The notes under the pieces: generated by a model
Database searches by the model: none
What the model was told of the DNA's origin: nothing
The model's input: only the letters and a program-made list of their open reading frames with translations
NCBI GenBank assembly: GCA_965261065.1
Contig: OZ253444.1
Coordinates: forward strand, 5,456,001-5,520,000
Direction of reading: 5' to 3'
Origin: JAKZVK01 sp965261065
Lineage (GTDB): Bacteria; Acidobacteriota; Terriglobia; Bryobacterales; UBA6623
Length of the DNA stretch: 64,000 bases
Shown: in pieces, positions 37,380 through 46,618 of the stretch
Layout of the letters: each line of letters opens with the position of its first letter
How positions within the stretch are numbered: position 1 is the stretch's first letter
Position numbers and translations under genes: made by a program

Positions 37380-37671
37380 GGGGGTTGAAACCGCGGGCTA
37401 TTATCCTTCGGCCCCTCCGGGGCGGGCGGAGGGCGCTGTGGACCGACACCCATGGATGAATCCAAGGGCTATGATTGTGACGCCCCTTCCGGGCTCGGGC
37501 CTGTGGTTGGACGTATCCGTTTGCGCCAAGAGGCAACCGCGGATCCCCATCCGCGGCTCGGTTGTGGTGCGGCGCACAGTTGCGGCGGCCCGGAGCTTCA
37601 AGCGATCGTTAAAATCCTTACGTACGGATTTGGGTCCTGTGCCGGTCGCCTTCTTGTATCATTGGGAGTTC
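37380..37671. other. Gap between the IS4 element and the cytochrome c gene
   Basis: Holds the inverted half of the extragenic repeat cut by the IS4 element (37383-37425) and a CGCGGATCCCCATCCGCGG hairpin near 37541-37558. No gene seen. Confidence 0.5.
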
Positions 37672-38493
37672 ATGAGAACGTTGCTTTGTCTACTCCTGCC
37701 GGGCCTGCTCTTGCCGGCCGCGCCCCTCGTGGCCCAGCACGGACAATACGAAAGCGAATCAAACCACCCCGCGATCGGCTACCCCCAAGCCATCGCCGCC
37801 GGCGAGAAACTCTATCTGCAATCCTGCGCCGGCTGCCACGGGCCCGACGGCAGCGGCGGACGCGGCCCCAACCTCGTCCAGCGCCCGAATTGGCACCCGC
37901 TCAGCGACGCGAGGATCTTCGACATCATCCGCGAGGGCCTGCCCGGCGCCGGGATGCCGCCGCTGAATCTCACCGACGACGAGACCTGGCAGCTCGTTGC
38001 CTTTATCCATGCGCTGACCGGCCCCGCGGCCGAGAACCCTGTGCCCGGCGACGCCTCGGCCGGCGAAAAGGTCTTCTGGAGCGAGAAGGCGGGCTGCTCG
38101 AACTGCCACGCCATTCGCGGCAAGGGCAGACTCATGGCGCCCGACCTCACCAACATCGGAGGCCTCCGTCCTCTCGCCGTCATCAAGCAGGCGGTACTCG
38201 AACCCTCCGAGGGCCTCTACATGCTCGGCAACGAGGGTGTCACCGTCACGCTCTCCGATGGCGAAACCATCCGCGGCGTCGCGCGCAACCGCAACAACTA
38301 CTCGCTCCAGGTCATCGACCGGGCGGGCGACCTCCATCTCATCTCGATGCGGGACGTCGCCGAACTCGAAATCCGCGAAGACTCGCCCATGCCCGGCGAC
38401 TACGGCAGCCGCTTGTCGGCCGACGAACTCGAAAACCTCTTCTCCTTCTTGGCTCGGCAGAGTGTCCGCGGGAGCCGAGAGGCGGACAAGTAG
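37672..38493 (+). CDS. Secreted dihaem cytochrome c
   Basis: A 273-residue protein from ATG 37672 (GGGAG five bases upstream). Signal peptide MRTLLCLLLPGLLLPAAPLVA. First haem site CAGCH in LYLQSCAGCHGPDGSGGRGP, with axial Met probably in GAGMPPLNLTDDE; second site CSNCH in GCSNCHAIRGKG. The last 100 residues are a beta region typical of haem-binding-associated domains (GVTVTLSDGETIRGVARNRN). A PQQ dehydrogenase starts 97 bp downstream, so this cytochrome is its likely periplasmic electron acceptor. Confidence 0.9.
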   Translation: MRTLLCLLLPGLLLPAAPLVAQHGQYESESNHPAIGYPQAIAAGEKLYLQSCAGCHGPDGSGGRGPNLVQRPNWHPLSDARIFDIIREGLPGAGMPPLNLTDDETWQLVAFIHALTGPAAENPVPGDASAGEKVFWSEKAGCSNCHAIRGKGRLMAPDLTNIGGLRPLAVIKQAVLEPSEGLYMLGNEGVTVTLSDGETIRGVARNRNNYSLQVIDRAGDLHLISMRDVAELEIREDSPMPGDYGSRLSADELENLFSFLARQSVRGSREADK

Positions 38494-38521
38494 GCGCGCG
38501 CGAATGACAAGCAGCATACCA

Positions 38522-38581
38522 GTGAATCGAGGCGTAGGTGAATCGAGGCGCAAGTGAATAGAGGCGCAAGTGAATAGAGGA
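38522..38581 (+). repeat. 16-bp tandem repeat before the PQQ dehydrogenase start
   Basis: Units GTGAATCGAGGCGTAG, GTGAATCGAGGCGCAA, GTGAATAGAGGCGCAA and a partial GTGAATAGAGG. Each unit contains a GAGG Shine-Dalgarno-like core and a GTG. The last supplies the ribosome-binding site for the ATG at 38591 and a possible GTG start at 38570. Copy-number change would move or multiply translation signals. Confidence 0.75.
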
Positions 38582-38590
38582 GTGCAACGG

Positions 38591-40213
38591 ATGTGGCGGT
38601 TCGTGTTGGTTCCGGTTCTCTCGGCGATTCTCTTGGTGCTATGCGGCGTCGCGGCGGCGCAGGTGCGCTACGAGGACATCCTCGCAAGCCCCGGAAAGAA
38701 CTGGATCACCTATGCCGGCAGCTACAACGGTTGGCGTCACAGCCCGCTCGACCAGATCACGCCTGAAAACGCCGGCTCGCTCGTCGCCAAGTGGGTCTAC
38801 AAGGTACCGAACGCAAAGCTACTGCAAACCTCTCCCATCGTTCACGACGGCGTCATGTACGTTACGAACACGAACGCCATGTATGCGCTCGACGCCCGCA
38901 CCGGACGCGTCATCTGGAACTACACCGACCCACGCGCCGAGCAGCAGGGCCCCAACCGCGGTGCCGCCATCCTCGGCGACCGCGTCTATTTCGTCACGAC
39001 CGACAACTACCTGACCGCGCTCGACCGCCGCACCGGCGGCGTCCTTTTCAGTCGGCAATACGCCAGCGTCGACGACGGTGTCACCTCTACCTCCGCGCCG
39101 CTTGCCGTCAAGGACCGCATCATCGTCGGCAGCGCCGGCGGCGACAGCGGCGTGCGAGGCTTCATCGCCGCGCTCTCCGCCGAGACCGGCGACGAGATCT
39201 GGCGCCGCTACACCATCCCGGGCAAAGGCGAGCCCGGCTCGGAAACCTGGGGCAGTGACGAGATTCGCAAGTGGGGCGGCGGCGCCGCTTGGCTCTCCGG
39301 CACCTTCGATCCCGACCTCAACACGCTCTACTGGACGACCGGCAATCCTTGGCCCGACTTCAACGCCGCCGTCCGCCCCGGCGACAACCTCTACACCTCC
39401 TCACTGCTCGCGCTCGATCCCGAAACCGGCGCCATCAAGTGGTACTTCCAATTCACGCCGCACGATACGCACGACTGGGACGCGCAAAGCTGGCCCATGC
39501 TCGTCGATCTCGACTGGGAGGGCCGCCCCCGCAAGCTCGTCCTGCACGCCAACCGCAACGGCTTCTTCTACGTGCTCGACCGTGAGACCGGCGAATTCCT
39601 GCGCGCCACGCAGTTGACCGACAAAGTCGATTGGGCCAGCGGCATCGATAAGAACGGCCGTCCCATCCTGGTGTCCGGCAAGGACCCGACGCTCGAAGGC
39701 AACTGGGTCTGCCCCAGCGTCAAAGGCGCCACCAACTGGATGGGCCAGACCTTTCATCCCGGCACCGGACTCCTCTACGCGCTCACCCTTGAGCAGTGCG
39801 GCTGGTACAACCTATCCGAGCAGGAGCCGGTCCCGATGAAGAACTTCCCCGGCGGCGGCGCGACCGAGGAAGGCGGCCAAGTCATCCTACGCGCCATCGA
39901 CCCCAAGACGGGCAAGCGCGCCTGGGAGTACCCGATGACCGGCTTCGGACGCATGTGGACCGGCACGGTCTCGACCGCCACCGGCGTCCTCTTCTCCGGC
40001 GACGACGCCGGGCAGTTGCTGGCGCTCGAAGCGAAAACCGGCCGCCATCTGTGGAACTTCAACATGGGCGAACGCCTCAATGCCTCGCCCGTCACCTACC
40101 TGGTCGATGGCAAGCAACACGTCGCCATCGCCTCGAGCACAGCCATCTTCGCCTTCGGCCTCTTCGAGCCGGCTGAGACGATCAAGCTCCCGAAGATCAC
40201 GATCAAGAAGTGA
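38591..40213 (+). CDS. Periplasmic PQQ-dependent (alcohol-type) dehydrogenase
   Basis: This 540-residue quinoprotein oxidises an alcohol-type substrate with PQQ and passes electrons to cytochrome c. Signal peptide about residues 1-24 (FVLVPVLSAILLVLCGVAAA). Eight-bladed propeller sequence with tryptophan-docking-like repeats: YALDARTGRVIWNY, ALDPETGAIKWYFQFTPHDT, LDRETGEFLRAT, AIDPKTGKRAWEY. WTTGNPWPDFNAAVRPGDN and the HDTHDWDAQSWPMLVDLD region match the methanol/ethanol dehydrogenase family. No C-terminal haem domain; the adjacent dihaem cytochrome supplies that. Substrate not determined. Confidence 0.9.
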   Translation: MWRFVLVPVLSAILLVLCGVAAAQVRYEDILASPGKNWITYAGSYNGWRHSPLDQITPENAGSLVAKWVYKVPNAKLLQTSPIVHDGVMYVTNTNAMYALDARTGRVIWNYTDPRAEQQGPNRGAAILGDRVYFVTTDNYLTALDRRTGGVLFSRQYASVDDGVTSTSAPLAVKDRIIVGSAGGDSGVRGFIAALSAETGDEIWRRYTIPGKGEPGSETWGSDEIRKWGGGAAWLSGTFDPDLNTLYWTTGNPWPDFNAAVRPGDNLYTSSLLALDPETGAIKWYFQFTPHDTHDWDAQSWPMLVDLDWEGRPRKLVLHANRNGFFYVLDRETGEFLRATQLTDKVDWASGIDKNGRPILVSGKDPTLEGNWVCPSVKGATNWMGQTFHPGTGLLYALTLEQCGWYNLSEQEPVPMKNFPGGGATEEGGQVILRAIDPKTGKRAWEYPMTGFGRMWTGTVSTATGVLFSGDDAGQLLALEAKTGRHLWNFNMGERLNASPVTYLVDGKQHVAIASSTAIFAFGLFEPAETIKLPKITIKK

Positions 40214-40311
40214 TTCGCGAGGCCGGTCCCGAGACGCCCGCTATTGATTTCGCCCGCTCAGCGGCCTGCGGTACCCCTGTAGGCCTGTCGCCCTGCATCT
40301 CCCTACTGGCC

Positions 40312-40398
40312 CTCGCGAATCATGCTGACAGAATCCGTGTTCGGGCACGGCATGCCGTGCCCGTCTGCCAAGTTCACTGTATTCTGCGAGTCTCAATA
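40312..40398. repeat. About 90-bp repeat around the palindrome, copy 1
   Basis: CTCGCGAATCATGCTGACAG, then the palindrome (40343-40362), then CGTCTGCCAAGTTCACTGTA and CTGCGAGTCTCAATAA. The counterpart at 50006-50101 keeps the same order with scattered changes. It lies downstream of the PQQ dehydrogenase gene and may act in transcript ending or stability. Confidence 0.65.
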
Positions 40399-40453
40399 AT
40401 GACCTTGAGACGGGTGGCGGTATACTAACCTCCACTTCACGGAGGAGGAGCCC

Positions 40454-41815
40454 ATGCCGGATCGCAAGCCCCCGCAAGAAACACAACATCCTCGCCGCCC
40501 CGAGGTCAGCCGCCGCGCCCTGATGGCAGGCGCCGCCGGCATCAGCGGCCTCACGTGTCTTGACGACATGGCGCTGGCCTACAGCCAGGCCGCGCGGGGG
40601 ACTAAGCGAAGCGGCACGCCGAAGGCCGACCGTCCCCGCAGCGCGATGAAGATCAGCTCGGTGAAGGTGACGCGGGTGGCGTCGCCCGACCAGCCGATCA
40701 TGAACTCGACCACGTCGCACGCGACCCACTTCGTGCGCACGATCACCGAGATCGAAACGTCCGACGGCCACCGGGGAATCTCGGAGGTCGGCCGGCGGCA
40801 CGCCGAGAACATCGAGGCCGCCCGCTCGGTCGTGGTGGAGCGCGACCCGTTCGAGCTGGAGTACTTCCGCCGCAACATCGAGGACTACGAAGCGTTCGCC
40901 GCCATCGAGATCGCCTGCCTCGATCTGATCGGTCGCGCTCTCAACCGGAGTGTCTGCGACTTGGTCGGCGGCCCGTACCGCGAGGCGGCGCCGTATTCGG
41001 CTTACGTCTTCTTCGTCCTGCCGGTCGGGGACGATCCGGGCGCGATCACCCCGGACGCCGCCGCGCAGCAGTTCGTCGACTTCCGCAAAAACGAGGGCTT
41101 CCGGTCGTGCAAGTTCAAGGGCGGCGTCCTCACGCCCGACGAGGAGATCGAAGCGCTGCGAATCATGCGCAAGCGCGTGCCGGACGCCAAGCTGCGCATC
41201 GACCCTAACGCGGCGTGGAGCGTCGAGACGTCGATTCGGGTGGCCAAGGCGGTCGAGCCGCTCGGCATGGAATACCTCGAGGACCCCACGCGCGGCCAAG
41301 ACCGCATGGCCGAGGTCCGCAAGCACACGTCGATTCCCTTTGGGACGAACATGTGCGTGACGCGTCCCGAACACATCGGGCCGGCGTACCGCAAGGGCTC
41401 GATCGACATCGTGCTGCTCGACCTGCATCACATGGGCGGGTTCAACAACGTGCGCCACTGGGCGGCGACGTGCGAGGCGCTGGGGTGGGGTTGCTCGGGA
41501 CACAGCAACAACCATCTGGGCATCTCGATGGCGGCGCTCACGCACATGAACTGCTCGATCTCGCACGTCACCTACGACGCCGACTCGCACTACCCGTGGA
41601 CGGCCGATGACCAGGACATCATCCGCGGCGGCAAGCTGCCGTTCCAAGACGGCAAGATGGCGTTGCCCGCCGGGCCTGGACTGGGTGTCGAGATCGATCC
41701 CAACCAGATGGCTGTGCTGCAGGAGAACATGGCGCGTGTGCGCTCACGCGACGACCTGGTCGACAAGTGGAACCCCAACTACCGGCGCAAGCCCGGCCGG
41801 ATGTTCCGCTTTTAG
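40454..41815 (+). CDS. Enolase-superfamily enzyme, glucarate dehydratase-like, Tat-exported
   Basis: A 453-residue protein with GGAGGAGGAG before the ATG. Tat leader: PEVSRRALMAGAAGISGLTC. Mandelate racemase/muconate lactonizing barrel with the KxK of the glucarate dehydratase subgroup (SCKFKGG). Metal ligands are suggested in LRIDPNAAW, EYLEDPTRG and PFGTNMC; the Asp/His pair is in IVLLDLHHMGG and GHSNNHLGISMA. The subgroup dehydrates acid sugars; glucarate itself is inferred, not shown. Export of such an enzyme is unusual. An IS1595 copy begins five bases after the stop; the duplicated target overlaps the TAG, so the coding end is preserved. Confidence 0.88.
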   Translation: MPDRKPPQETQHPRRPEVSRRALMAGAAGISGLTCLDDMALAYSQAARGTKRSGTPKADRPRSAMKISSVKVTRVASPDQPIMNSTTSHATHFVRTITEIETSDGHRGISEVGRRHAENIEAARSVVVERDPFELEYFRRNIEDYEAFAAIEIACLDLIGRALNRSVCDLVGGPYREAAPYSAYVFFVLPVGDDPGAITPDAAAQQFVDFRKNEGFRSCKFKGGVLTPDEEIEALRIMRKRVPDAKLRIDPNAAWSVETSIRVAKAVEPLGMEYLEDPTRGQDRMAEVRKHTSIPFGTNMCVTRPEHIGPAYRKGSIDIVLLDLHHMGGFNNVRHWAATCEALGWGCSGHSNNHLGISMAALTHMNCSISHVTYDADSHYPWTADDQDIIRGGKLPFQDGKMALPAGPGLGVEIDPNQMAVLQENMARVRSRDDLVDKWNPNYRRKPGRMFRF

Positions 41816-41819
41816 TCAA

Positions 41820-42850
41820 GCTGGGTATCCACTTGACTCAGGTGACCCCAAGATGTAGTGTAGGGCCTGGTGGAGGATTACCCGCGCGACCAACTCGAAT
41901 TCGAGTCTCGCTTTGCGAGCGAGGAGGCTTGCCGCGACTATCTGTTCGCCTTGCGCTGGCCAGAGGGTTTCCGCTGTCCAAGGTGTGGGCATGAGCGCGC
42001 TTGGCCGGTGCGCAAAGTGTGGTTCGAATGCGCTCGCTGCGGGCGGCAAACCTCCGTCACCGCCGGCACGATCTTTCAAGACACACGCAAGCCGCTGCGG
42101 CTGTGGTTCCGGGCGATGTGGACCATCACCACGCAGAAGAATGGGGCCAGCGCCCTGGGTCTACAGCGCGTTCTGGGACTGGGCAGTTACCGAACCGCCT
42201 GGCCTTGGATGCACAAGCTGAGGCGAGCGATGGTGCGCCCGGGGCGGGAGCGATTGACGGGCCTCGTCGAGGTCGATGAGACCTACTGGGGCGCTGAAGA
42301 AGAAGGGGTAATCGGCCGGCAGACCGAGCGTAAAGCGTTGATTGCAGTCGCCGCGGAAGAGAGAGGCACCGGGCTGGGGCGCATCCGCATGCAGCGCGTT
42401 CAGAACGCCTCGGCGGCCAGTTTGATGCCCTTCGTCGAGGAGTCGGTCGAGCCGGGCAGCGTGGTTGTTACCGACAACTGGTCGGGCTACGATCCGCTCA
42501 AGAAGAAGGACTACCAGCGTCGTATCATCTCGATTAACAACCGCCGCGAGCAGGCCTCGCAGCTACTGCCGAGGGTGCACTTGGCGATCTCGCTACTCAA
42601 GCGCTGGATGCTGGGCACGCATCAGGGGGCGGTCAGCCACGAGCATCTGGACTACTATCTCGACGAGTTCGTGTTCCGCTTCAATCGGCGCAGATCACGC
42701 AGTCGGGGCAAGCTCTTCTACCGCCTTGTGCAGCAGGCCATGGCGGTGGAGCCGACGCCGTACCGCTCGATCGTCGCCGATTGGGACGCTAAGACGCTGT
42801 GAGCCCAACTACAAGATGTTGGGGTCACCTGAGTCAAGTGGATACCCGGC
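41820..42850 (+). mobile_element. IS1595-type insertion sequence, copy 4
   Basis: This 1031-bp copy has outer bases GCTG at the left and GCCG at the right. Perfect 8-bp duplication TTAGTCAA at 41812-41819 and 42851-42858. The left duplication includes the stop codon of the dehydratase gene (TAG 41813-41815). Confidence 0.94.
41870..42802 (+). CDS. IS1595-family transposase (copy 4)
   Basis: This intact 310-residue transposase carries Arg for His at residue 14 (FESRFAS, shared with copy 2) and Arg for Gln in GSYRTAWPW. It starts with GTG; the zinc ribbon and DDE residues are unchanged. Confidence 0.92.
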   Translation: MEDYPRDQLEFESRFASEEACRDYLFALRWPEGFRCPRCGHERAWPVRKVWFECARCGRQTSVTAGTIFQDTRKPLRLWFRAMWTITTQKNGASALGLQRVLGLGSYRTAWPWMHKLRRAMVRPGRERLTGLVEVDETYWGAEEEGVIGRQTERKALIAVAAEERGTGLGRIRMQRVQNASAASLMPFVEESVEPGSVVVTDNWSGYDPLKKKDYQRRIISINNRREQASQLLPRVHLAISLLKRWMLGTHQGAVSHEHLDYYLDEFVFRFNRRRSRSRGKLFYRLVQQAMAVEPTPYRSIVADWDAKTL

Positions 42851-43095
42851 TTAGTCAATACTGGCCCGGGGCGCAAGCCCCGGAAACAGACCGCCAACTT
42901 CCCTACGCAGGCTCCACGACCCTGGGACTGGGACCGGTGCCCGAAGCTTGTCGCTCAGCCTATCGCTCTGTCACGCTGTAGATTGCCCGTTGCTCGCGAT
43001 TCCCGTATCGGCGGGCGGACCAATGGTGAACGCAACACGCCTGCTGAGACGTCTCCGGAAGCTGCTCAGAGGAATCCGCCGCGTCGCCGCAACTG

Positions 43096-43896
43096 ATGCC
43101 TACCTTTGCTGATGACATCCTCGCGTTCTGCTCGCAATCGCCCGAAGGCAGAGCCTACGCCGAAACGCATCTAGCCCGTTTCGTGCAGACGCTTGAGATT
43201 GCGCCCAAGGGCGCCAAGCGCGACCGCCTCCTTGAGATGGGCGCGTACATGCAGATCACGCCCGCTTTGAAGAAACTCGGTTACGGCGAAGTTCGCGGCT
43301 GCTATCTGGGTCCTTTAGGTACGACCGAGGAAAAAACCGTCACGTCCGTCCACGGTGAGTGCTTCTCGTGCCTGATTGATCTTTTCAACGCTGAAAAAGA
43401 TCCCTATCCCTACGAGGACGGCCATTTCGCCACCGTCGTCTGCTGCGAGCTTCTCGAGCATCTGGCCGACGACCCGATGCACATGATGGCCGAGATCAAC
43501 CGCATCCTGCGTCCCGGAGGAGCCTTGGTGCTCAGCACCCCAAACATCTACTCCCTTCGGTCTGTCGCAGTCGTTCTAACGGGATATCACCCCGCTTTGT
43601 ACACGCAGTACACCGCGCGCCAGGGTGGCAATGACGTCGAACCGCGGCACGCGCGTGAGTACGCTCCCCGCGACATCGCCGAATTACTGCAAGCGGCAGG
43701 CTTCGAGGTGGAGCGCATGGAGTCAGGGCCGTATGGGCCGGTACGACCGGTGAAGTTCGATTGGACGATTGACATTCTCGAAAAGCTCGAACAGAAGGAG
43801 CAGCTCCCAACCAATCTCCGCGAGGACGTGATCCACGCCGTCGGCAAGAAAACCGGACCGGTGGCGAAACGGTATCCCGATTGGCTCTACTCCTAA
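43096..43896 (+). CDS. Class I SAM-dependent methyltransferase
   Basis: A 266-residue Rossmann-fold methyltransferase. Motif I is poorly conserved (RLLEMGAYMQITPALKKLGY). The family is clear from the motif IV-VI region: ATVVCCELLEHLADDPMHMMAEINRILRPGGALVLSTPNIYSL, followed by AREYAPRDIAELLQAAGFEVERME. Substrate unknown. The neighbouring membrane protein (42 bp downstream across the 20-bp palindrome) suggests a role with surface glycans or lipids, but this is only context. The 42859-43095 gap upstream holds nothing recognisable. Confidence 0.85.
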   Translation: MPTFADDILAFCSQSPEGRAYAETHLARFVQTLEIAPKGAKRDRLLEMGAYMQITPALKKLGYGEVRGCYLGPLGTTEEKTVTSVHGECFSCLIDLFNAEKDPYPYEDGHFATVVCCELLEHLADDPMHMMAEINRILRPGGALVLSTPNIYSLRSVAVVLTGYHPALYTQYTARQGGNDVEPRHAREYAPRDIAELLQAAGFEVERMESGPYGPVRPVKFDWTIDILEKLEQKEQLPTNLREDVIHAVGKKTGPVAKRYPDWLYS

Positions 43897-43901
43897 TGTA
43901 G

Positions 43902-43921
43902 GGGCACGGCATGCCGTGCCC
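43902..43921. repeat. 20-bp palindrome between methyltransferase and membrane protein genes
   Basis: GTAG plus GGGCACGGCATGCCGTGCCC. The ATG inside the palindrome (43911) is in frame with the following membrane-protein gene and would add nine residues (MPCPPCNNR), but ATG 43938 directly precedes hydrophobic sequence and is preferred. Confidence 0.8.
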
Positions 43922-43937
43922 GCCCTGCAACAACCGC

Positions 43938-45920
43938 ATGTCTCCTTCCCTCAAGACGCTCGCTTGTGTTGCCGCGCTGCTGGGCGTGAACGTCTACATA
44001 AGCCTCGAACTCTTCGTCACCGAATACACGCAGTACATGAACTCGATCGAGGGCGCCTACATCGCGATCGCGCGGTTTCTTCTTGACTATGACTGGACGC
44101 TGACCTGGTACCCCTTCTGGAACGGCGGCGGGCCGTTTCAGAACGCCTATCCGCCCCTTCTGCCCTTTGTGGTTGCGGGTTGGGCGGAGGTGACGGGTTG
44201 GTCTCCGGCGCTCGCGTATCACACGGTGACGGCCGCGGCGTACTGCCTGGGTCCGGTGACGCTGTTTTGGCTGGCCTACGATCTATCGGGCCGGCATTGG
44301 GTGGGTTTCATCACGGGCGTGTCGTATTCGGTGCTTTCGCCCTCGGCTCTGTTGTTCGCGGATATCGCGGCGGACATGGGGTCGCCCTGGGCCGCACAGC
44401 GCTTTCACGCTCTGGTCCACTACGGTGCGGGGCCTCTCATCACGGCGCTCATGCTGTTGCCGGTCGCGATCATCCTGCTGCGCCGAGCCTTGACGAAACC
44501 GACGCCCGTCACGGTTTTCCTCGCCGGTTTGAGCTTCGCTGCGGTGGCACTGACCAACTGGCTCGGAGCGATTACGCTGGGCATTGCGGCCGGGGTTTGC
44601 TTGCTCGTCCACGAGGAGCGCGGGCAGCCACGCCGCTGGCCGACGGCGATTGGAATCGTGGCGCTGGCCTACGCTCTCGCCGCACCGTGGATTCCCCCCT
44701 CGACGATCAACACCATGCTGCGCAACGCCCGCACCGTCAACCCAGCCGATGCGCTTACGGCCTGGAATGCTCTGTACTTCGCTCTGGTCGTTGCGGTGCT
44801 GGTGGGTTTGGAGCGCGTGCTCCGGCGCCGGCACGCGCCGGCCTATCTTCGTTTTGCCGCGTCGTTCGGCCTGGTCATGGCATTGCTCGTGTTCCTCAGC
44901 AAGTGGGGCGTGACGCGTCTGTTGCCCTACGCCGACCTCTACCATCTGCAACTCGAGCTGGCGGTGTGCCTGTTGCTCGGCATCGCCGGGGAGAGATTAC
45001 TTCGGGGGCTACCCGGGAGCGGGCAGGTCGCCGTGCTGGCAGTCTGTCTGGTGCTAGTGAGCATGCAGACGCGCACCTACCGCCGCTATACGCGTGAGCT
45101 GATGAAGCCCATCGACATCACGACAACCGTCGAGTACCAGATGGCCGACTGGCTGGCCGCGAATGCCGGAGACCTGCGCGTGATGATGCCCGGCTCGGTC
45201 TACCTCTGGTTGAACGCGTTCGCCGACGTGCCGCAATTGCAGGGTGGCTTTCTCAACGGAATGGCGAATCCGCTGCTACCGGCAATCCCTTACGGCATCA
45301 ACGCCCACCCGAACTCGGTGGAGTCAACGGTGCTCTGGCTGCGGGCGTTCGGCGTGCACTTCTTCGGCGTGGGCGGCGCCACCGCGCGTGAGTACTACAA
45401 GCCGGTCAAGTACCCCGCGCAGTACGCTGGCGTGCTGCCGGAGGTGTGGCGCGACGGCGACGACGTGATCTACTCGGTTCCTCACCGCTCGATGTCACTG
45501 GCGCGCGTCATCCGGCCGGAGGACCGCGTTGCGACGTGGCCGATCCATGGGCTGGACGTCGAGTCGCTGGTCCCGTTTGTCGAGGCGTTGGAAAACGCCG
45601 AGCTGCCCACCGCTGACTTCCGCTGGTTGAGCCCTGATGAGGCTGTGATCGAAGCCGACCTGCGGCCGGAGCATCTGTTGGCGGTACAGGTGACCTACCA
45701 CCCTGGCTGGAAAGCGACGGTCGATGGCTGGCCTTGCCGGATCGAGCAGAGCAAGCTGGGCCTGATGCTGATCGAACCCCGCTGCACGGGGCCGTGCACG
45801 GTCGAGTTGGAGTACGACGGCGGAATCGAGATGGCCGTCGCACGGGCCGCGCGCGGGACGGCGCTGTTGGGCATCTTGCTCTGGTTTGTGCTCGATCTCC
45901 GCAAGCGCCGCCACGGGTGA
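43938..45920 (+). CDS. Multi-spanning membrane protein of unknown function
   Basis: A 660-residue protein. The first about 400 residues hold about 10-12 hydrophobic spans, with a large early loop (YTQYMNSIEGAYIAIARFLL, DWTLTWYPFWNGGGPFQNAY) reminiscent of glycosyltransferase-C-type and PTPS-related membrane proteins. The C-terminal 230 residues form a periplasmic domain (VMMPGSVYLWLNAFADVPQLQGG, HPGWKATVDGWP) and end with one more span (GILLWFVLDLRKRRHG). A lipid-linked sugar transferase is plausible from topology, but no catalytic motif can be named. Confidence 0.7.
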   Translation: MSPSLKTLACVAALLGVNVYISLELFVTEYTQYMNSIEGAYIAIARFLLDYDWTLTWYPFWNGGGPFQNAYPPLLPFVVAGWAEVTGWSPALAYHTVTAAAYCLGPVTLFWLAYDLSGRHWVGFITGVSYSVLSPSALLFADIAADMGSPWAAQRFHALVHYGAGPLITALMLLPVAIILLRRALTKPTPVTVFLAGLSFAAVALTNWLGAITLGIAAGVCLLVHEERGQPRRWPTAIGIVALAYALAAPWIPPSTINTMLRNARTVNPADALTAWNALYFALVVAVLVGLERVLRRRHAPAYLRFAASFGLVMALLVFLSKWGVTRLLPYADLYHLQLELAVCLLLGIAGERLLRGLPGSGQVAVLAVCLVLVSMQTRTYRRYTRELMKPIDITTTVEYQMADWLAANAGDLRVMMPGSVYLWLNAFADVPQLQGGFLNGMANPLLPAIPYGINAHPNSVESTVLWLRAFGVHFFGVGGATAREYYKPVKYPAQYAGVLPEVWRDGDDVIYSVPHRSMSLARVIRPEDRVATWPIHGLDVESLVPFVEALENAELPTADFRWLSPDEAVIEADLRPEHLLAVQVTYHPGWKATVDGWPCRIEQSKLGLMLIEPRCTGPCTVELEYDGGIEMAVARAARGTALLGILLWFVLDLRKRRHG

Positions 45921-46618
45921 GGGTATCGGCTCGTGCACAGGTAGCGTGGCCTCGCTAATGTCCAGCGCCCGAGAAGCCGCCCTATCTTCCATACCCGCAA
46001 TCGCACCGCCAGAGATGGGCGTGCTTGACTCGGAGGGGCTGCCGGAAGACATTCACTATTAGCTCCAAGTTGCTGATAGGGCCCAGGTTTGCCGCCCAGG
46101 AGGTGTGGTCGGTTCGTGGCTGCTCGATCTGACGGCGATGGTGCTGGCCGAGATCCCCACGGGCGACTCCTTCAGCGGCTTGTGTAAGACTCGGATGAGG
46201 ATCGTTGGACCGTGATGACGGCGATCGAGGAGGCGGCACCCGCTCCTGTGTTGTCACCGTCCCTACTCGCGATTCCGGTCCCGCCGCGAGCATCCGTTTG
46301 CCGACAAGGTATTGTCGGCGTAAGTCCGGCGGGCTTGTGGAGTTGCCCACAGGCGGGGAAGATGGCTTCCGTTGGCCCTCGGCGAACGGTCGGAGTTGGT
46401 GGTCGCGCTGCCAGGGGCGGCTGCTGGGCGCTAGATCGTCATACAGCGCGTAACGACGATTCTGTTTTCGTTAGCCTAGGGTCGTCCAACCAGCAAGGTA
46501 GGGGCACGGCATGCCGTGCCCGGCCGCCTGGACGGACGACCGGACCAGAACACGGGCACGGCATGCCGTGCCCCTACTTCCTGGCCCCTGCTGCGCTTGC
46601 GGCCCCCTGAGGTGTACA
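45921..46618. other. Intergenic region, no convincing gene, two palindromes
   Basis: About 700 bp. It contains the 20-bp palindrome twice in tandem, at 46502-46521 and 46554-46573, spaced 32 bp apart. Frames on both strands lack protein-like composition; a minus-strand frame at 45982-46350 could be a decayed gene but matches no family I recognise. Confidence 0.5.

Noticed and set aside
43023..43095. Upstream ATG for the methyltransferase
   Set aside because: ATG 43023 is in another frame and reaches a stop after the arginine-rich stretch.
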